Source of the DNA: Eonycteris spelaea
Taxonomy: Eukaryota; Chordata; Mammalia; Chiroptera; Pteropodidae
DNA: 64,000 nucleotides
Reading direction: 5' to 3'
Assembly: GCA_003508835.1 (NCBI GenBank)
Contig: PUFA01000034.1
Coordinates: forward strand, 248,001 to 312,000
A model generated the notes under the pieces. That model was not told where the DNA came from and made no database searches. It worked only from the letters and a program-made list of their open reading frames with translations. A program made the translations under genes and the position numbers. Shown one piece after another: positions 33,810 to 46,079 of this stretch (positions within the stretch are counted from its first letter, which is position 1; the number at the start of each line of letters is the position of its first letter).

Positions 33810-36800
33810 CGGCTCGTCACCGTTAACACGTGTCACATCTCCCCTGAGATAAAAAGGAAAGCACGCAATTTCTCATCAGAGGAAATACTCAAAAGACAGA
33901 AAATGCCTCCACAAGAAAAGTTTGCAAAACATTTGTCGGAATGAGATCATCCTCCCCAAAAGAATTCACTGAAAGGAACACATTTCGTTAGATGGAAAAT
34001 TGGCTGTGCTAAATTTAAAAATTAGCCCCTGACCTGCATTCACTGACCACAGGCAAGAGACATACTTTGGCCTGATACGTTTTGAACAAATAGGTGAAAG
34101 GCTGTTGCCCAAAAAGGACAGTATTTTAGATGGTCTGAGACAGTGAGATTCACACATTTCTCAGATTTGGCGTTGTGGATGCGTGCAGAGTAAAGTTCGC
34201 AGCTGTAAAAACACAGGTGAGACGTGCGGAGGCCACACAAGGAAGGCCTGGCTATTTTCTTACATGACACGCATGACAAGTGTCTCGCGCTAACTCTCAC
34301 ACTCAGCAATTCCCTCGTGGCTCTCTACCTACGAGTGCAGTGGTTTCGACATGGTGGACTCGTAAAAAGGAAGAAAGGCCAGCATTTTTATACTCCATGG
34401 CATAAAAATATAAAAACACACACCTTGTATAGTCCTAATTTACTTTTTAACGTTTCCCGGTGGTAGCCGGCTTAGTTCATCGACCCGCAATGTGGAGGCA
34501 AGACCCATCCATGGCCTCTCCAGGTCACACTGTGTTTGCCTCAAACCAAGACGCACGGGCCAAGCCTCATCCTGTGAAACCGCGTAAAGAATGAGGGAGA
34601 AGCAGGCTTTGGCCGATGGGCCACCAGCGAAAAATATACGGCAAATTCTTTAAAAAAATAAGTCCGTATAATTCAGTAGCGACTAGAAATAACCCTTCGT
34701 TAGCCTTGAAGTCATTCAGTTTGAGTGATCTTTGCCCGGGTTTCCGAGTCGTAGGTGCAGCCCCACGGACACCCTCCCTGGCGACAGGGCCTCCAGCGCC
34801 TGAACTTGGTCTCCTGAGGCTTCATCAAAACGCAGAGCCGGCACCTGACACCTCAGTCAGCGTTGAATGAAGGGTGTTTCTGCACCCCAGGGTCTCAGCC
34901 GGGATGAAATCCTGGGAAACGGGGATCCAACCTCTTTGCGCTGAGGTCGCCGCACCTCTAGGGGGCGCCGCGCACAGGAGCGCTGATGGGGTCCGCAGCC
35001 GCTGCGGGCGGGGGCAGGCTCCGTCCGGAACGCCCTGACCACGCCGAGCGTCCTCCGAGCAAAGGCGCAGGTGCCTGTGACGGTCTGGGCCCACGACAAG
35101 CAGGGCTAACAGTCTGGAAGTCCGGCCCAAGCATCTTCCTCCACCCAGGCCCCCTGCGAGTGGTCCACCAGGGAAGGGGTCTAATCACCACCTGCCACAT
35201 CAAAGGGACAGCCCGACTCTGCTAGGCAGCCCCGCGGAGCGCGCAGCGAACACACTGCAACCGGCCACAAAGAGGCACGGCGGGCGAGACTGCGCCGTGG
35301 CGAGGGGGACACAGAGGCGCCGGGGAATGTCACAGAGCACGCCGTCCGTGGGCAGCAGCCGTGCTTTAAACAGATGTAAAGAGACACCCACGGAGCTCAG
35401 AATTACCGAGGCAAAGGTTTCACAGCGAGCGGAGGACATAAATCACAGCTCCCCCGTGCCCAGACAAAGGCCCCGCCGCCGCGGCAGGCGGACTCCGAGC
35501 CGCCGTCCGCGCGGGGCGCAGAGCTCTGCGGGGAACATCAAAGCGAGGTCACTGCTTGGGAGGCGAGCCTGCTGACGGTGCCAGGCCTTGCTGCCCCGCT
35601 GACCCCAGTCAACACTGGAGTCCGACATCGGGGCGTGGGGGCAGGTGCAAGCTGTGGCGGTGGCAGGCTGCAGCCAGCTTTGAATTCTGCAGGTTGTCAG
35701 GACAGGTGGAGACCCACCTGGAGGAGAGCAGGCCAGAGGGCGGAGAAACACACAGGAATGGGGGCGGGTCCAAACCTGTGTTGCCGCTGCCACCAGCAGA
35801 TGTCCTGGGTCCGGGATAAAGAGCTCTGCTCACCTGTCCCTCTTCAGCCCCTCATCGGGACAACGGACATGAAGCAATAACGAAGCCCCATGTTACCCTT
35901 TTACAACTTCTCTCGTCCCAAGTCTGGCTGCGGCCCAGAACACAATGCTGCAGCCCCAGAGGGCGTGGGAGGGGTTAAGTCCCAACTCTGAGATGAGAGG
36001 GGAACTCCCAACGTCACAGAGCCGGGATGGAGCAGCCCCAGGACAGAATCCCCCATTCCCAGACTCAGGCCCCGGCCCTCGCCAGCCTCCTCCAGGTGGG
36101 TTCATTTGGGAACTGCCTGACTCACCATTCAGAGCAGGTGGCCAACTGCACTTGTGTCTTGATATATAAAGGGACCTCCTTCCCTGAGCACTTTTCATTT
36201 GCAGTCAGCTCATGTGGATAACGCAGCCTGGCTCCCCCGACCCTGTCCCCAAAGACACTTCTGTAGCCACAGGCCAGGGGCCAGCAGCAGCCAGGGGCAG
36301 TCGTTAAGTATTCAAACTCACACTTGCTGGTGACAGGGGGGGAGAGTACAGGGACAACACCAGCAACGACCTGTTTTCCCCTAACCACAGGCTGTGCTTC
36401 CCACGGGCATCCTTTAAGCACTCACCTAGTCATGCAGCAGACATCGCTAAGGACCTACGTGCTGTGTGTGGAGTCAGGTGGCAGACGGGAGCGTCCGTGT
36501 GTCCCACCCGCGTGGAGCTGTGGGGCAGGAGGGTCAGACAGCCACACGCGCCAGGAGGGAGTTGCTGTCGCGAGCGGATCTGCAGAGCAAGGCCCTCTGC
36601 GCCCAGAAAGTGCAAAACAAGAGGCTCAGCCGGGCTCGGGGGGTCACGGGGGCCCCCAACCTGTGCTAAGTGAGCCAGGATCCGAAGCTGAAGCCTTAGC
36701 GGTGCGAAGAGGAGAGAGAAGCACGCGGAGGGAGCCGGTGGGCGGGACTGCGGGCGGGGCCCTCGTGACAGACCTGAGCCTGTGTCTGGAGACAGGTGAG

Positions 36801-37180
36801 AACCTCTTACATCATTCGCAGCAGGAGAGGCGACATGGTCAAAAGAGCATTTCGCTGAGAGTGGAGAGCATGTGCCGGGCGGGGCCGGGGGAAACCCCGC
36901 CCCGTGCTGGCATCCCGGTGAGCAGTGAGGTGGGGGAGTGGCAGGTGATGGCAAGAGCCGCAGATTCTAGAAGCATCTGCAAAAGCCCCGGTCTTCCCTC
37001 ACCTGGGCATGGACCAGTGCTAAGAACACGAGTGTACGGTTTCCATGTTTTCCCTTTACCTGATTGCGGAATTAGGCCAGCGACTTCGCACCTGCCTAGC
37101 CACACCGGGTTTTGAGCCGGCGACCCGGGGGTGTCACAGCACACAGGGGACCAGGCGGGAGGGGGCGCAGCCCTCGTGCC
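33810..37180. other. intron 4 proximal part, few recognisable elements
   Basis: Contains a CTCF-like motif at 34951-34971 and a weak reversed MIR near 35970-36050. The long frame 36324-37115 has no recognised domain. Confidence 0.3.
34951..34971 (+). promoter_or_regulatory. CTCF-like motif
   Basis: CGCACCTCTAGGGGGCGCCG matches the CTCF core (C..CTAGGGGGCGC). Confidence 0.4.
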
Positions 37181-37189
37181 GGGCACGCG

Positions 37190-37410
37190 CCTCTTTTGCC
37201 TCGCTCTCCTTCCGTTTTCTCATCTACATACAGAGCAATTGTGCCTGTGTGATTTTCCACTTAATTTTCTTTCTGCCGCCTCATTAGCCGAGGCGCGCGC
37301 GGACCCTAACGACATCAGCATGTCATAGTAATGTGGCAGCCGCTCCTCCACCGACAGCGAGGAGCAGCGCAGATTTCTAAACTGTGTTGGCATAAAAATA
37401 ATGAAGGCCG
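37190..37410. promoter_or_regulatory. candidate conserved element, intron 4
   Basis: AT-rich segment with CACTTAATTTTC, CCTCATTAGCCGAGG and GGCATAAAAATAATGAAGG in otherwise GC-rich intron; compositional evidence only. Confidence 0.25.
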
Positions 37411-39366
37411 CCAGCTGCCTGGCAAACGTGAGGGGGCGCGGCGCCGGGGGGCGGGGGAGGGCCGGGGAGCCCCGGAGAGGTGGGACAGGAGAGAGACAGG
37501 GAATGAATTCCCAGAGACAGGCAATAAGGCTCTGTCACAGTCTGTGGCCCAGGGAGGCGGGGGCCTGAAGTGGGGGCACTGCTGCTGAGGGCGGGCAGCT
37601 CTCGGGGCGGGGGACCAGGAGTCCTCCGTGTTGCCTGCCGTCTCCGGCAACCATTTCACATTTTGCAGAGAGAGGGTCCTTGGAGTTGGGGGGGGGGCTA
37701 GGGTCGCCTGAGACAGGCCTGGGGAAGCGAGCATTGCCTAGCGTGCCATCTGGGAGTCACCAGACCTGATCCGGGGTCTGGTGTGAACGCTGGTCTGAAC
37801 GGCAGGGTTTGCTCCCAGCGCAGGAGGAGGAGGATTGAGACGGGAGGCTGCTGTGCTCCGGGAGGTGACATGTTGGTGGCGGCTCGTGCAAGCCAGAAAC
37901 AGCAACATGTCAGGAGCACACGGCGGGGGCGGGGGTGCAGGAGAAGGTTCGGGGAGCCGGGGCAGGAAGATGGGCACCGGCCTCGTCCTCCCTCCTCGCC
38001 TGGGCTCCTGTGTTCACTCTGGCTCCCTCCTGCGCTAGAGCCCGCTTAGGGCTGACTGTGTGACAATAACGGATTGCAGAAAAAAACAAATTTGGGGTCT
38101 GGAGGAGACCAGAGAGGATCGTTCTTACAATATTAATATCATTACCAACTTTAAAAGGGCAGCTGTTCAAGTCTTCGTACTAAATTACCTGCGAAGACAT
38201 GGACGGCAGGAGGGAGGAGGGGAGGAGAGGGAGGGCGGAAAGCAGACCCGCGCGTCAGGGACAAGGCGGCCTCGCGTCCGAGCTGGACGAGCCGTCCTCC
38301 CCTGCCGCCCGCCGTGCGCTTTCAGACAGCCGGGCAGCAGGGGACGCCCAGGCGGCGGACGCGTGTGGAGATGCGGTGCGTTCTGGGGGACAGTAGGGTG
38401 CAGAGGAGACCAGACCTCCAGCGCAGAGCCCCCCGCCTGCGGGGAGGCGGGCAGAAGGCCTCCCGCGGGCGCCGGCTCACCACACGCGCACAGGCGGGGA
38501 CGGGCAGCACGGCGCCCTCGTCGGCCTCGCTCCCCTTCGCCCACCCGCACGGCCTCCGGAGCGGACAGGGAGGAGGACCCAGGACTTCCCCCACGTGTCA
38601 GCGCACCCCGTCTGGATCGCGCCTTAACCGAAGAGGAATCAAGAGAAAGACAAGTGGGCTCGTGGATGGGGGGAAAGGGCAGGAAAAGAAAACGGAGCGG
38701 CACCCGGACGACGGGGGTCCGCGCCTCTCTCGCGGGGTCTGGAAGGAAACCCGAGACACGGCATGTGGCCTGTGGCGGCCTCGGCGGGGACAGCAAGACG
38801 TCACCTTCAAGCCCGTCAAACAGCGAGGAGCCACTAGAATGACATGACAAGGAAAATGGAGGAGATGAAGTCATACGGAGGAAGCCAGAGCGCAGCGACA
38901 GGTTAGACCACGTGTGCCAGGAAGTAAGAGGACGGATTCGCGAGAAAGAGTCGAGGCGCTTAAGTGCGGACGCTGCCCTGCGTCCCCGTGCGCCCGCTGG
39001 TCCGGCGGGTAAGACGCGCCGTCCTCGTGCATTTTTGAAAAGAAAAAAAAAGTGTGCCCGTGAGCAGATGCGGGGACGGGGGTCGAGCAGCGGAGCGCCA
39101 CCGCCTGGCTGACGTCTTACAGGGAGCCTGTGGTGTCCATGCGGAGAAAGCACTTTAGGAGGCGGAGGATGGAAGTGGGAGGCAGGTTGGGAGGCTTCGC
39201 CACCGCTCCACGTGGTGGCCGGGGACGCGGGAGCTGGTCCGGTTCCGGGTAGATTTTGAAGGCGGAGCTCGTGGGAGTCCTGACTTACAGGGTGCGGGAC
39301 CGAGAGAGGGAGAAGAGCCGGAGGTGTCTCTCAGACAGGAAGGACGCGTTAGCCATCATCTGTCAC

Positions 39367-39384
39367 GGGGGGGGGGGGGGGGGG
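39367..39384. repeat. (G)18 tract
   Basis: Eighteen G in intron 4; length uncertain in any assembly. Confidence 0.9.
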
Positions 39385-40639
39385 CCGCGGCTGTGGGGAG
39401 AGGAAGCTCAGGGCCTGCGGGAGGCTGGGGCCTTCGGGATGGGTGCGTTGCGTCCACGTTGAGCTGGGGTTTGGGAGAGCGTCTGCCCCACCTAGAGACA
39501 CAGCCCTGAGGGTCAGCGTCATCCCCATGGCGTTCAGAGCCGGGACACTGGACGAGGTCGCGGGGAGGGAGAGCCCATAGGGAAAAGACGGCCGAGGGCA
39601 GAGCGCAGGGTCGAGGAAGCTGAGCAGGAGCAACCGTGGGGGAGGGACAGGGTGCGGTCTGACTTCCTGGAAGCCAGGCGGAGACTATCCAAGTCCAGAC
39701 CGTGATTAACCGCGTCAGATGGCCAGACCCTTGGTGCTCCAGGCACGGTTTGGCTGGGCGTCAGGGCTGACGTCTGGACCGTGGCTGGTGGCTGTTCAGC
39801 CGACAGAGAGGACGTGGAAGTCTATCTCAGGAACCGGAAACTCAGGCGAAATGCCACCTCCTCAGTCTCTCCCCTGGTCTTTCTCCTCTTTCCATCGTGA
39901 CCGCCACCAGCCAAGTGTGGGCCACCACCGTCTCTCCCATAGATGGCAGAGACATTCTCCCAGCTGGGCTCTCTGCCTCCAGGGGGGCCCCTTGAAGCTC
40001 TCCTCAACTTGCAGGCAGGTGATGCTGCCGAAGTTGAAATCGGATCCTGTCGCTCTGCCACTCGTAAGCCTCGAGGTCCCCCCCCCCCCGCACCCCAAGG
40101 TAAAGCCTGACATAGCACCATGGACAGCGAATCCATGCCGATCCAGTGCCCTGCACGTTCCCAGGTGACACTCTCCATGACCCGACCCGGCTTTTCTCTC
40201 CAGTCTCGGGCCCCTTTCTGCCCACGGCAAGCCCCACGCCGACCAACAGTTTGGGGTCCTTCTCGCCTTCCAGGCTTGGCGAAGGGTTTCTCCACCTAGA
40301 ACATTCTTGTCCCCAGAACTCTCCATTCCCTGGGGAATGCCTGTCCATAGTCAGGTCTTAGCCTGAAAATCACTTCTCCCAGGAATCTTTCCCTGACCAA
40401 CTCACCGCCCCATTCGTTGCACCCCGTGCCCTGAGCTAGGTGCCACCTCTCACACCACAGGACCGTGGCACCTGTGCACGGTTCTTGACATCGGGCACTG
40501 CATTGCCGGGTGGTGGAATCCTGCGAAGGCGGGAAGGCAGGGCTGGGCGTCGAGTCCCGCTGACCTCGCACACTCCCTGGCTTCTGACAGGAGCTGGTTA
40601 ACACCCGTGGACACCTGGTGAGCCTACAGCCCAGGCAAA

Positions 40640-43600
40640 ACGGACACGACTCAAGTCATCGTGTAGCATGCTGCGAAACTGGACGCAAAATGATTTGCAA
40701 AAGAGACAGGAACATAAAATACGATCTTGTAATCCGGAACCCGAACCCCAGATGTTATTGAGGGGGAGGTGCAGAGAGAGGTGGCAGGAGGGGTGAATGG
40801 CTCGTGTAGAACACAAAAGATACTATTTAGATGTTGAGAGAAATATAGGTTAACATTTTCATTTTGAAAGTAACCTCTAGTAGAATTGTAAAATACATAC
40901 ATCCAAATCTAAGGGATAATACAAAAAAACGCAAACCTGTATAACAGAGATCAGACGACAGAGGAAAACAGAAGCATGAAAAAGTCATAAAGAATAAAAT
41001 GAGATAAAAGTCAGACTGAATAGAGCATTTATTCTAATAAATAGGATTTCTTGAACGACCCTCTTACCGATACAGAGAGTCTCAGATGCCTGAAAACAAA
41101 AGGTGAGAATGAACAGAGGTGATTCTAATAAAAACAAACTTTTAAAACATGGTGCATCAATATACAACAAAGAAGAATTACAGAGAAATACACAAAATGA
41201 GGGAAGAAGACTCATCGATACTGATGAAGGACACAGGCCATAGTGAAGAGATAACTAGTCTGCGCCATGTGCCCAAAAAATCATGTTGAAATGAGGAAAC
41301 TTACTGAAAAAGTAATAACTGTAGGTGAATTTTAATTCATATCTCAATCTTTCACAGATTAGGCAAAAAAAGTGTAGAAGTCGAAATCATAACTGTGACA
41401 AACACATGTTGAACCTTGAACTCTGCAAACAGTACTTCTAATACTCCAAGAGCAAACACTAGAACGTCAATAGCACAAGTTCACTTCAAATCATTACTTA
41501 ACCTTTTGAAAAAACTGCATAGCACATTCCTAGATATGACCACCGCATCTGTGGCCGCAGACTATTTTAAAAGGAAGGACAGGGAGGACATTGTGCCTCA
41601 AAACACAGCAATGCCCAAACCTCTGTTCACAGGAAAATCCACGCCATTTAAAAAGCCACTTTCATTACGACTCTAGGGAAAAAGGTGACTAAATTAACTG
41701 AGTGGTCAACCCAAGGAGTTGGAAGGAGAAACAGAGAAAGGTATTAATAACAGTAAAGGCAAAAATCTTATAGGTTAGAATATTAAAAAAAAAAACTGAT
41801 CAACAAAATCCAATAGCTGATTCTTTGGGGGGGGGGGAATTTTAAAAAGACAAAATTCCAACAAGACTAAACGAGAAAAAACAAGCATTGAAAGTACAAT
41901 TACAGTGACTTTCAGATGAGAAAGAGTTCTCATTCCCAGACACAGTGGAACTGCCCCCATGCAGATAGAGAGGCACCCCCAGCAGGCTCCTGCTCTCTGC
42001 CTTGTTGGGTGTGGCCCGTGCGGGTCCCCCAGCAGCAGGAAGGAGGGAAGGAGGGTGAGATCAGAGGGTGCATTCGCTTGGCCCCCTCTGTGCCTCAGGA
42101 TGGCTGCGTGTCCCCCACCAAGAATCACTGGCCTAGTAAGTCAGCTCACCCCACTCTGTACCCTTCAGGCCCAGGAGTGTAAGTGGCCTGCTGCTGGCTC
42201 CTCAGTGAGGCACTGAGCTGTGTAGTCACCTACGACATGTAGTCACCTGGCTAAATAGCCCTGTGTCGATAAACCTTCCTGAAATTACCCGGTACCGAAT
42301 GCGCCCACTGTCTCATCCTGGAGCCCTGACTGCTACATATGCCGTGCGATGTTTCTTTAAAATGAAGGTCGTTTTCCAGGAAACGATAGATTAACAAAAT
42401 AGAGGCAAGAAGAAATCAAAACCAACTATGCCAGTAACCATGGAAGAAATTGAAATCATCAGATTATAACTTGCAATCAAATGACAGGCTTAGATGTGAC
42501 TTCTTAACTCCAGTAATCCTCTACTTTTTAAAATCTCCTCGAGTATCAAAGAAATAGAAATTTTCTCAGATAGTTTTACTAAGTTAACATAAAGTGATGT
42601 GAAAACCTGACAAAAATACCTCAAAAAACTAAAACTGTGAACCAAATTAAGTTATTAAGAGATGCGGAATCTTAGTAAATTGAGTCCGCCCTTATATTTA
42701 GAAGAATAGACACATAGTCTGTTTTAGGAGGGCAAAAATGAGTCAATATTGGAAAATCTTTTTGTACCAACTTGTTTAAAGAAAGGCAAAATATAAAATT
42801 AAATCCTAAAATTTGTAGCGACCTAGGAATTAGAAAGATACTTCCTTAACCCAGAACAGAGTTATCTATCTGAAACTAATATCCAAGGTTATATTTATGG
42901 TAAAACATTAGAGACAATCTTATTAAGATTAGGAATAAGATGATGTCTTCTATCAATATTATCATTTAACATTGAACTTTAAAGCTCTAGCCAATGTAAT
43001 AAGAGAAGAAAAATAAGAAAAAATTGAGGAGAAAACACCATCATTTGCCAAAATGATTGTCTACCTGAAAGATAACCTTAATAAATAAAAGGTACTTACA
43101 AATCAATGAAAAAATGAACTTACTATAGAGAAAAATGAGCAAAAGACATAATAATGTAATTCACAAAAGAAGAAAGACAAATGGTCAACCAAAATGAAAG
43201 TAAATACTTCATATTGTACCTATCAAATTAAATAATTAATGGAATGGTTTGGGTAGAGAGAAAGAGGCGTTCTCATACTCAGTTCTTCAAAAAGTGTGCC
43301 AGTTACGCACAATTTCACAATATGTTTTAAAAGCTTTAAAATGTACATACCCTTTAACTCTGTATTTCTACTTCTAGGAATTCAGTGTAGGAAGGGGATG
43401 GAATTATCTTATTATCTAAGAATGGTTAGGGGTAGAAAGAGAATTATGTTCTAGAATGTTCATTGTTTATAATATAAACTTATAATAGTTAATTCACTGA
43501 ATACACAAAATGAGATGTTATTTGGCCACTAAAATGATGCTCACTTATAATTTTTGTTCACAATCTATTTTGAGTGGACAAAAATCAAATTTCAAAATAA

Positions 43601-43830
43601 TATGCAAAGTATTAGCCCATTTTTAACATATATTAGTATTGTGTCTCAATGCATAAAGCATTAGTCTACACAAAATGTCAATAGTATTTACCTTTGAACA
43701 AAGAAATACGATTTTGTTTTGTTTTGTTTTCCTATATTTTAATGCGGTTTTATGTTTTGAAAGACTCCGGGCAACTTGTAAAGGGAACAACCATACTGAA
43801 TGACTTAAATACCTTTTTCTATTTGCCTGT
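40640..43830 (+). mobile_element. LINE-1 (ORF2 to 3' UTR), sense, dead
   Basis: AT-rich block of about 3.2 kb following L1 ORF2 text in order: TGATCAACAAAATCC near 41797, TATGCCGTGCGATG near 42338, GAAGAAATTGAAATCATCAG near 42443, AACATTGAACTTTAAAGCTC near 42968, CATCATTTGCCAAAATGATT near 43040, and 3' UTR text (CTCATACTCAGTTCTTCAA, CTTCTAGGAATTCAGTGTAG). No long frame survives. Its A-rich strand is the + strand. Confidence 0.65.
41915..42345 (+). mobile_element. LTR-like insertion inside the sense LINE-1
   Basis: About 430 bases of GC-rich sequence break the LINE-1 text. It begins TGAGAAAGAG and ends GACTGCTACA (TG...CA). Near the end is AGCCCTGTGTCGATAAACCT, an LTR-type poly(A) region. No clear target duplication was found. 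Likely a solo LTR of an old endogenous retrovirus; family unknown. Confidence 0.4.
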
Positions 43831-43850
43831 GCTCGGGGGCCCCAGTGAGC

Positions 43851-44150
43851 ATGGCGCAGGCTGGCCTTAGCTGTTGGCTCTGGCTGTTGTCTGCTGTACG
43901 TATTTGGTGTCTGATCTTAGAAACACTGCTTAAACTCAATTCTCTCAACCAAAGAACAGTTTTACAACACTTGGTAAATCTTAAGGCTCAAAAACAGAGA
44001 ATTATGAAGTTGCCCTGCCCCTCCCCAAAATCAAATCTAAATTTGGTCAAGCTTCCAAGCCCAAAAACTAATTTACAGCAAGCAGAAAAGGGGCCTGTTC
44101 ACAAACCCCAAAGGAATAGAGCCGCAAAACCCCAACCGTGGGACGAATGA
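43851..44150 (+). other. 99-codon open frame with signal-like N-terminus, not recognised
   Basis: ATG at 43851 opens MAQAGLSCWLWLLSAV, a hydrophobic signal/anchor-like start, followed by a Lys/Pro-rich tail (KPQRNRAAKPQPWDE). It directly follows a LINE-1 3' end and precedes A-rich sequence. No intron-exon signals support it. It could be a fragment of a retrocopied mRNA or a chance frame; I do not recognise the protein. Confidence 0.2.
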
Positions 44151-44189
44151 CCTTGTTTCTTCAACAAACAACCCATATGAAATGCAAGA

Positions 44190-44600
44190 GATTGAAAATT
44201 ACATCACAGCAATGACTCTCACTTGTTTTTCAATTCTTATTTAAATGAAACCATTTTTTAATACAAGGGTATTTAAGAGAAATTTGTGAATTTAAACAAT
44301 GACTAGATATTAGGTGATACTAAGAAACTATTGTTGATTTCTCAAGTGTTTTAGTGATATTATGTTACTGTTTCTTCTAAGGGGTCCTTTAAGAGACACA
44401 CTGAGATGCTTATAGATGAAATGACAGAATACATTGAATTTGCTTTAAAAAATAATATTAGGGAGAGGGGCTGAGAGCGTGCTTGGGGCAGGGCTGGCCA
44501 TGGGTTGATGGCAGATACATGGGGTTTATCATACTATTGGGTCTAGTTTTGTGTGCAAATGTCTTCATAACAAAAAAAATTTTTAAAAAGCAAAGTGTTC
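44190..44600 (+). repeat. old repeat tail (TACATGGGGTTTATCATACT type)
   Basis: GGGTTGATGGCAGATACATG, GGGTTTATCATACTATTGGG and GTCTTCATAACAAAAAA follow a common mammalian repeat 3' end ending in an A-rich tail at 44570-44590. Family not assigned. Confidence 0.45.
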
Positions 44601-44959
44601 CCATCTTTATGATGAAGCTGATGGATTTGAATTCTAAATTTGCAAATAATAAAACAGGAAGCCTTTGACAGTGGGGATGGGGACAATAAAATGGCAAGGT
44701 CACATTGAGAGGAAACTCAAGGCAAAGCAATTCCCCCAGCGTCCTGACATTAGAACCCCGAGGTGAGAAACTGAGACCCCGGTCCTTGCGCCGGACTCCG
44801 CCCAGCAGCACCTCGCCGCCTTTCCCGGGAACCCGGATGCAGAGCCCTTTGCCCAGACTCGTCGTGGTGATAGGACAGGCCCTTGGCCAGCACTGCCTTG
44901 TGCTTCTCTGGGAACTAACTCAAGTGGCCCTACAACAACCCTGCTGTACTGTGCCACTG

Positions 44960-45010
44960 TCCCCTGTGTGTCTCAGCCATAGTCACGCAGCCAGGAAGTG
45001 GCAGCGGTCA
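44960..45010 (-). repeat. MIR fragment
   Basis: AGTCACGCAGCCAGGAAGTG, followed by GCAGCGG, matches the reversed MIR core (GGTCACACAGCTAGTAAGTGGCAGAG). Confidence 0.45.
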
Positions 45011-45087
45011 GTCCAACGCACCTCATATCCCCCCACCTGAACCCCAACCCCAGTCACCCTCAACTTGGTCTCCCCACCTCTGATCAG

Positions 45088-45201
45088 GTGCTGAAGACCT
45101 GCGCGTCAGCGCCTGCTGTCATCGAGGTCCTTGTCAACGCCTACCCTCAACTCCGTGTGTCGGAATCCTGGAAGGAGGCGATTCCTGACGACGTGTTTCA
45201 G
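45088..45201 (+). CDS. ASB18: ASB18 coding exon 5, intact
   Basis: Thirty-eight complete codons, phase 0 at both ends, lie between acceptor TGATCAG (45087) and donor TTTCAG|GTAAGG (45201/45202). The peptide VLKTCASAPAVIEVLVNAYP..SESWKEAIPDDVFQ matches human ASB18 with conservative changes and no stop. This segment links the ankyrin solenoid to the SOCS box. A decayed MIR fragment lies about 90 bp upstream in intron 4. Confidence 0.9.
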
Positions 45202-45895
45202 GTAAGGGGGCCCCCTTTCTTCCCGCTTTCCTACAGAATTGCGGGGCTCTGCTCACGCACCGAGGAGCTCCACGCTGACACCCACTAAGAACAAGCACCG
45301 AGGAAGGGCGGCGAGAAGGGGACACTGGGGCGGGTTCGGGCATTTGTTTTTCTTCTGGAAGCCCCGCAATCACACAGCCCAGAGCCCGCAGGATAACGGG
45401 GTGCTGCCGGCTGCCAGGAACAGCAGACCCGCGCTGCGGGAGGGACGGCAGGGTCCAGGCTCGGGCAGGCGTGGGGACCCCTGAATCCACAGGCTCCGGC
45501 TCCCGTGTGAGGGCTTCCTCCTGAGGCAGCTGCAGGCACTAGGCCACCCCCTGCGAGGTCCGCAGGCGACTCAGTGCACAAAGAGTGACAACATTGTTTC
45601 CAGAAGTCTCTAGAAAATTTCCGTCATGCTTCATGCCTGAGTCCCGTGCACTTTCGGGGTCAGCAGAGGTTGGGCTGTGCGGAGGGGCAGGACAGAACAG
45701 AGACCAGGCCATGACCTGTATTTTCTGAAACCCCCCAAAACGGGGTTCGCAAGCGCTCGGCGGCGGGAACCGCGCTTGAGAAAAGCGCACAGACCGTCCT
45801 GGCGGAGGCCGCCTCACCGGGACGGTGCTCCTGGCGGGGAGGAGGGCGTGGGGGCCCCCTGCACACAGACTGACGCCGCCCGCCGGCCCCCGCAG

Positions 45896-46079
45896 GCGCA
45901 CCGGCCCTTCTACGCGTCCCTGATGGCCTTGGCGCGCGCCCCGCGCCGCCTGCAACATCTCTGCCGCTGTGCCATTCGCAGACGGTTTGGCAGAAAATGC
46001 TTCCACCTCGTACCCCTGTTGCCCGTGCCGGGTCCCTGCAAATTATCTCCTTTTGGAGCCAGAGGGTGTTTTGCACTGA
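45896..46079 (+). CDS. ASB18: ASB18 coding exon 6 (SOCS box), frame lost before the C-terminus
   Basis: The acceptor CCCCCGCAG ends at 45895. The frame continuing from exon 5 gives [13 protein letters not shown], then [18 protein letters not shown] and [10 protein letters not shown], the BC-box/Cul5-box pattern (LCR.AIR...LP.P) of an ASB SOCS box. From about 46036 the expected ending (LQNYLLLEP..VLH then TGA at 46077-46079) can be read only if one C (CCCTG for CCCCTG) and one A (CAAATT for CAAAATT) are restored. As it stands the frame runs on to a stop at 46238-46240, adding about 50 unrelated residues. Both losses are in short homopolymers, so an assembly error is a real alternative. Confidence 0.83.

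Larger units (their letters stand above)
6776..46079 (+). pseudogene. ASB18: ASB18 locus (ankyrin repeat and SOCS box protein 18), six exons, reading frame apparently disrupted
   Basis: ASB proteins are substrate adaptors of Elongin B/C-Cullin5-Rbx2 ubiquitin ligases: ankyrin repeats bind the target and the C-terminal SOCS box binds Elongin/Cullin5. ASB18 is a muscle/heart-biased member of about 466 residues in human. Six blocks in order match it, each bounded by AG acceptors and GT donors (introns 6982-17312, 17422-20580, 20849-32672, 33176-45087, 45202-45895). Exons 3 and 5 are clean. Compared with the human protein as I remember it, exon 1 has a net +1 base, exon 2 about -1 and -13, exon 4 -2, and exon 6 two single-base losses. 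Translating from the ATG gives a stop in exon 2 (17329-17331) after 74 codons, before any ankyrin repeat. I infer a recent unitary pseudogene; consensus indel errors are the main alternative. GBX2 lies downstream on the same strand, as in human. Confidence 0.8.

Noticed and set aside
36324..37115. 263-codon frame in intron 4
   Set aside because: No recognisable domain, GC-rich, and includes MIR-like sequence nearby.
38185..39153. 322-codon minus-strand frame and overlapping plus frames
   Set aside because: CpG-rich low-complexity composition, mutually overlapping frames, no homology seen.
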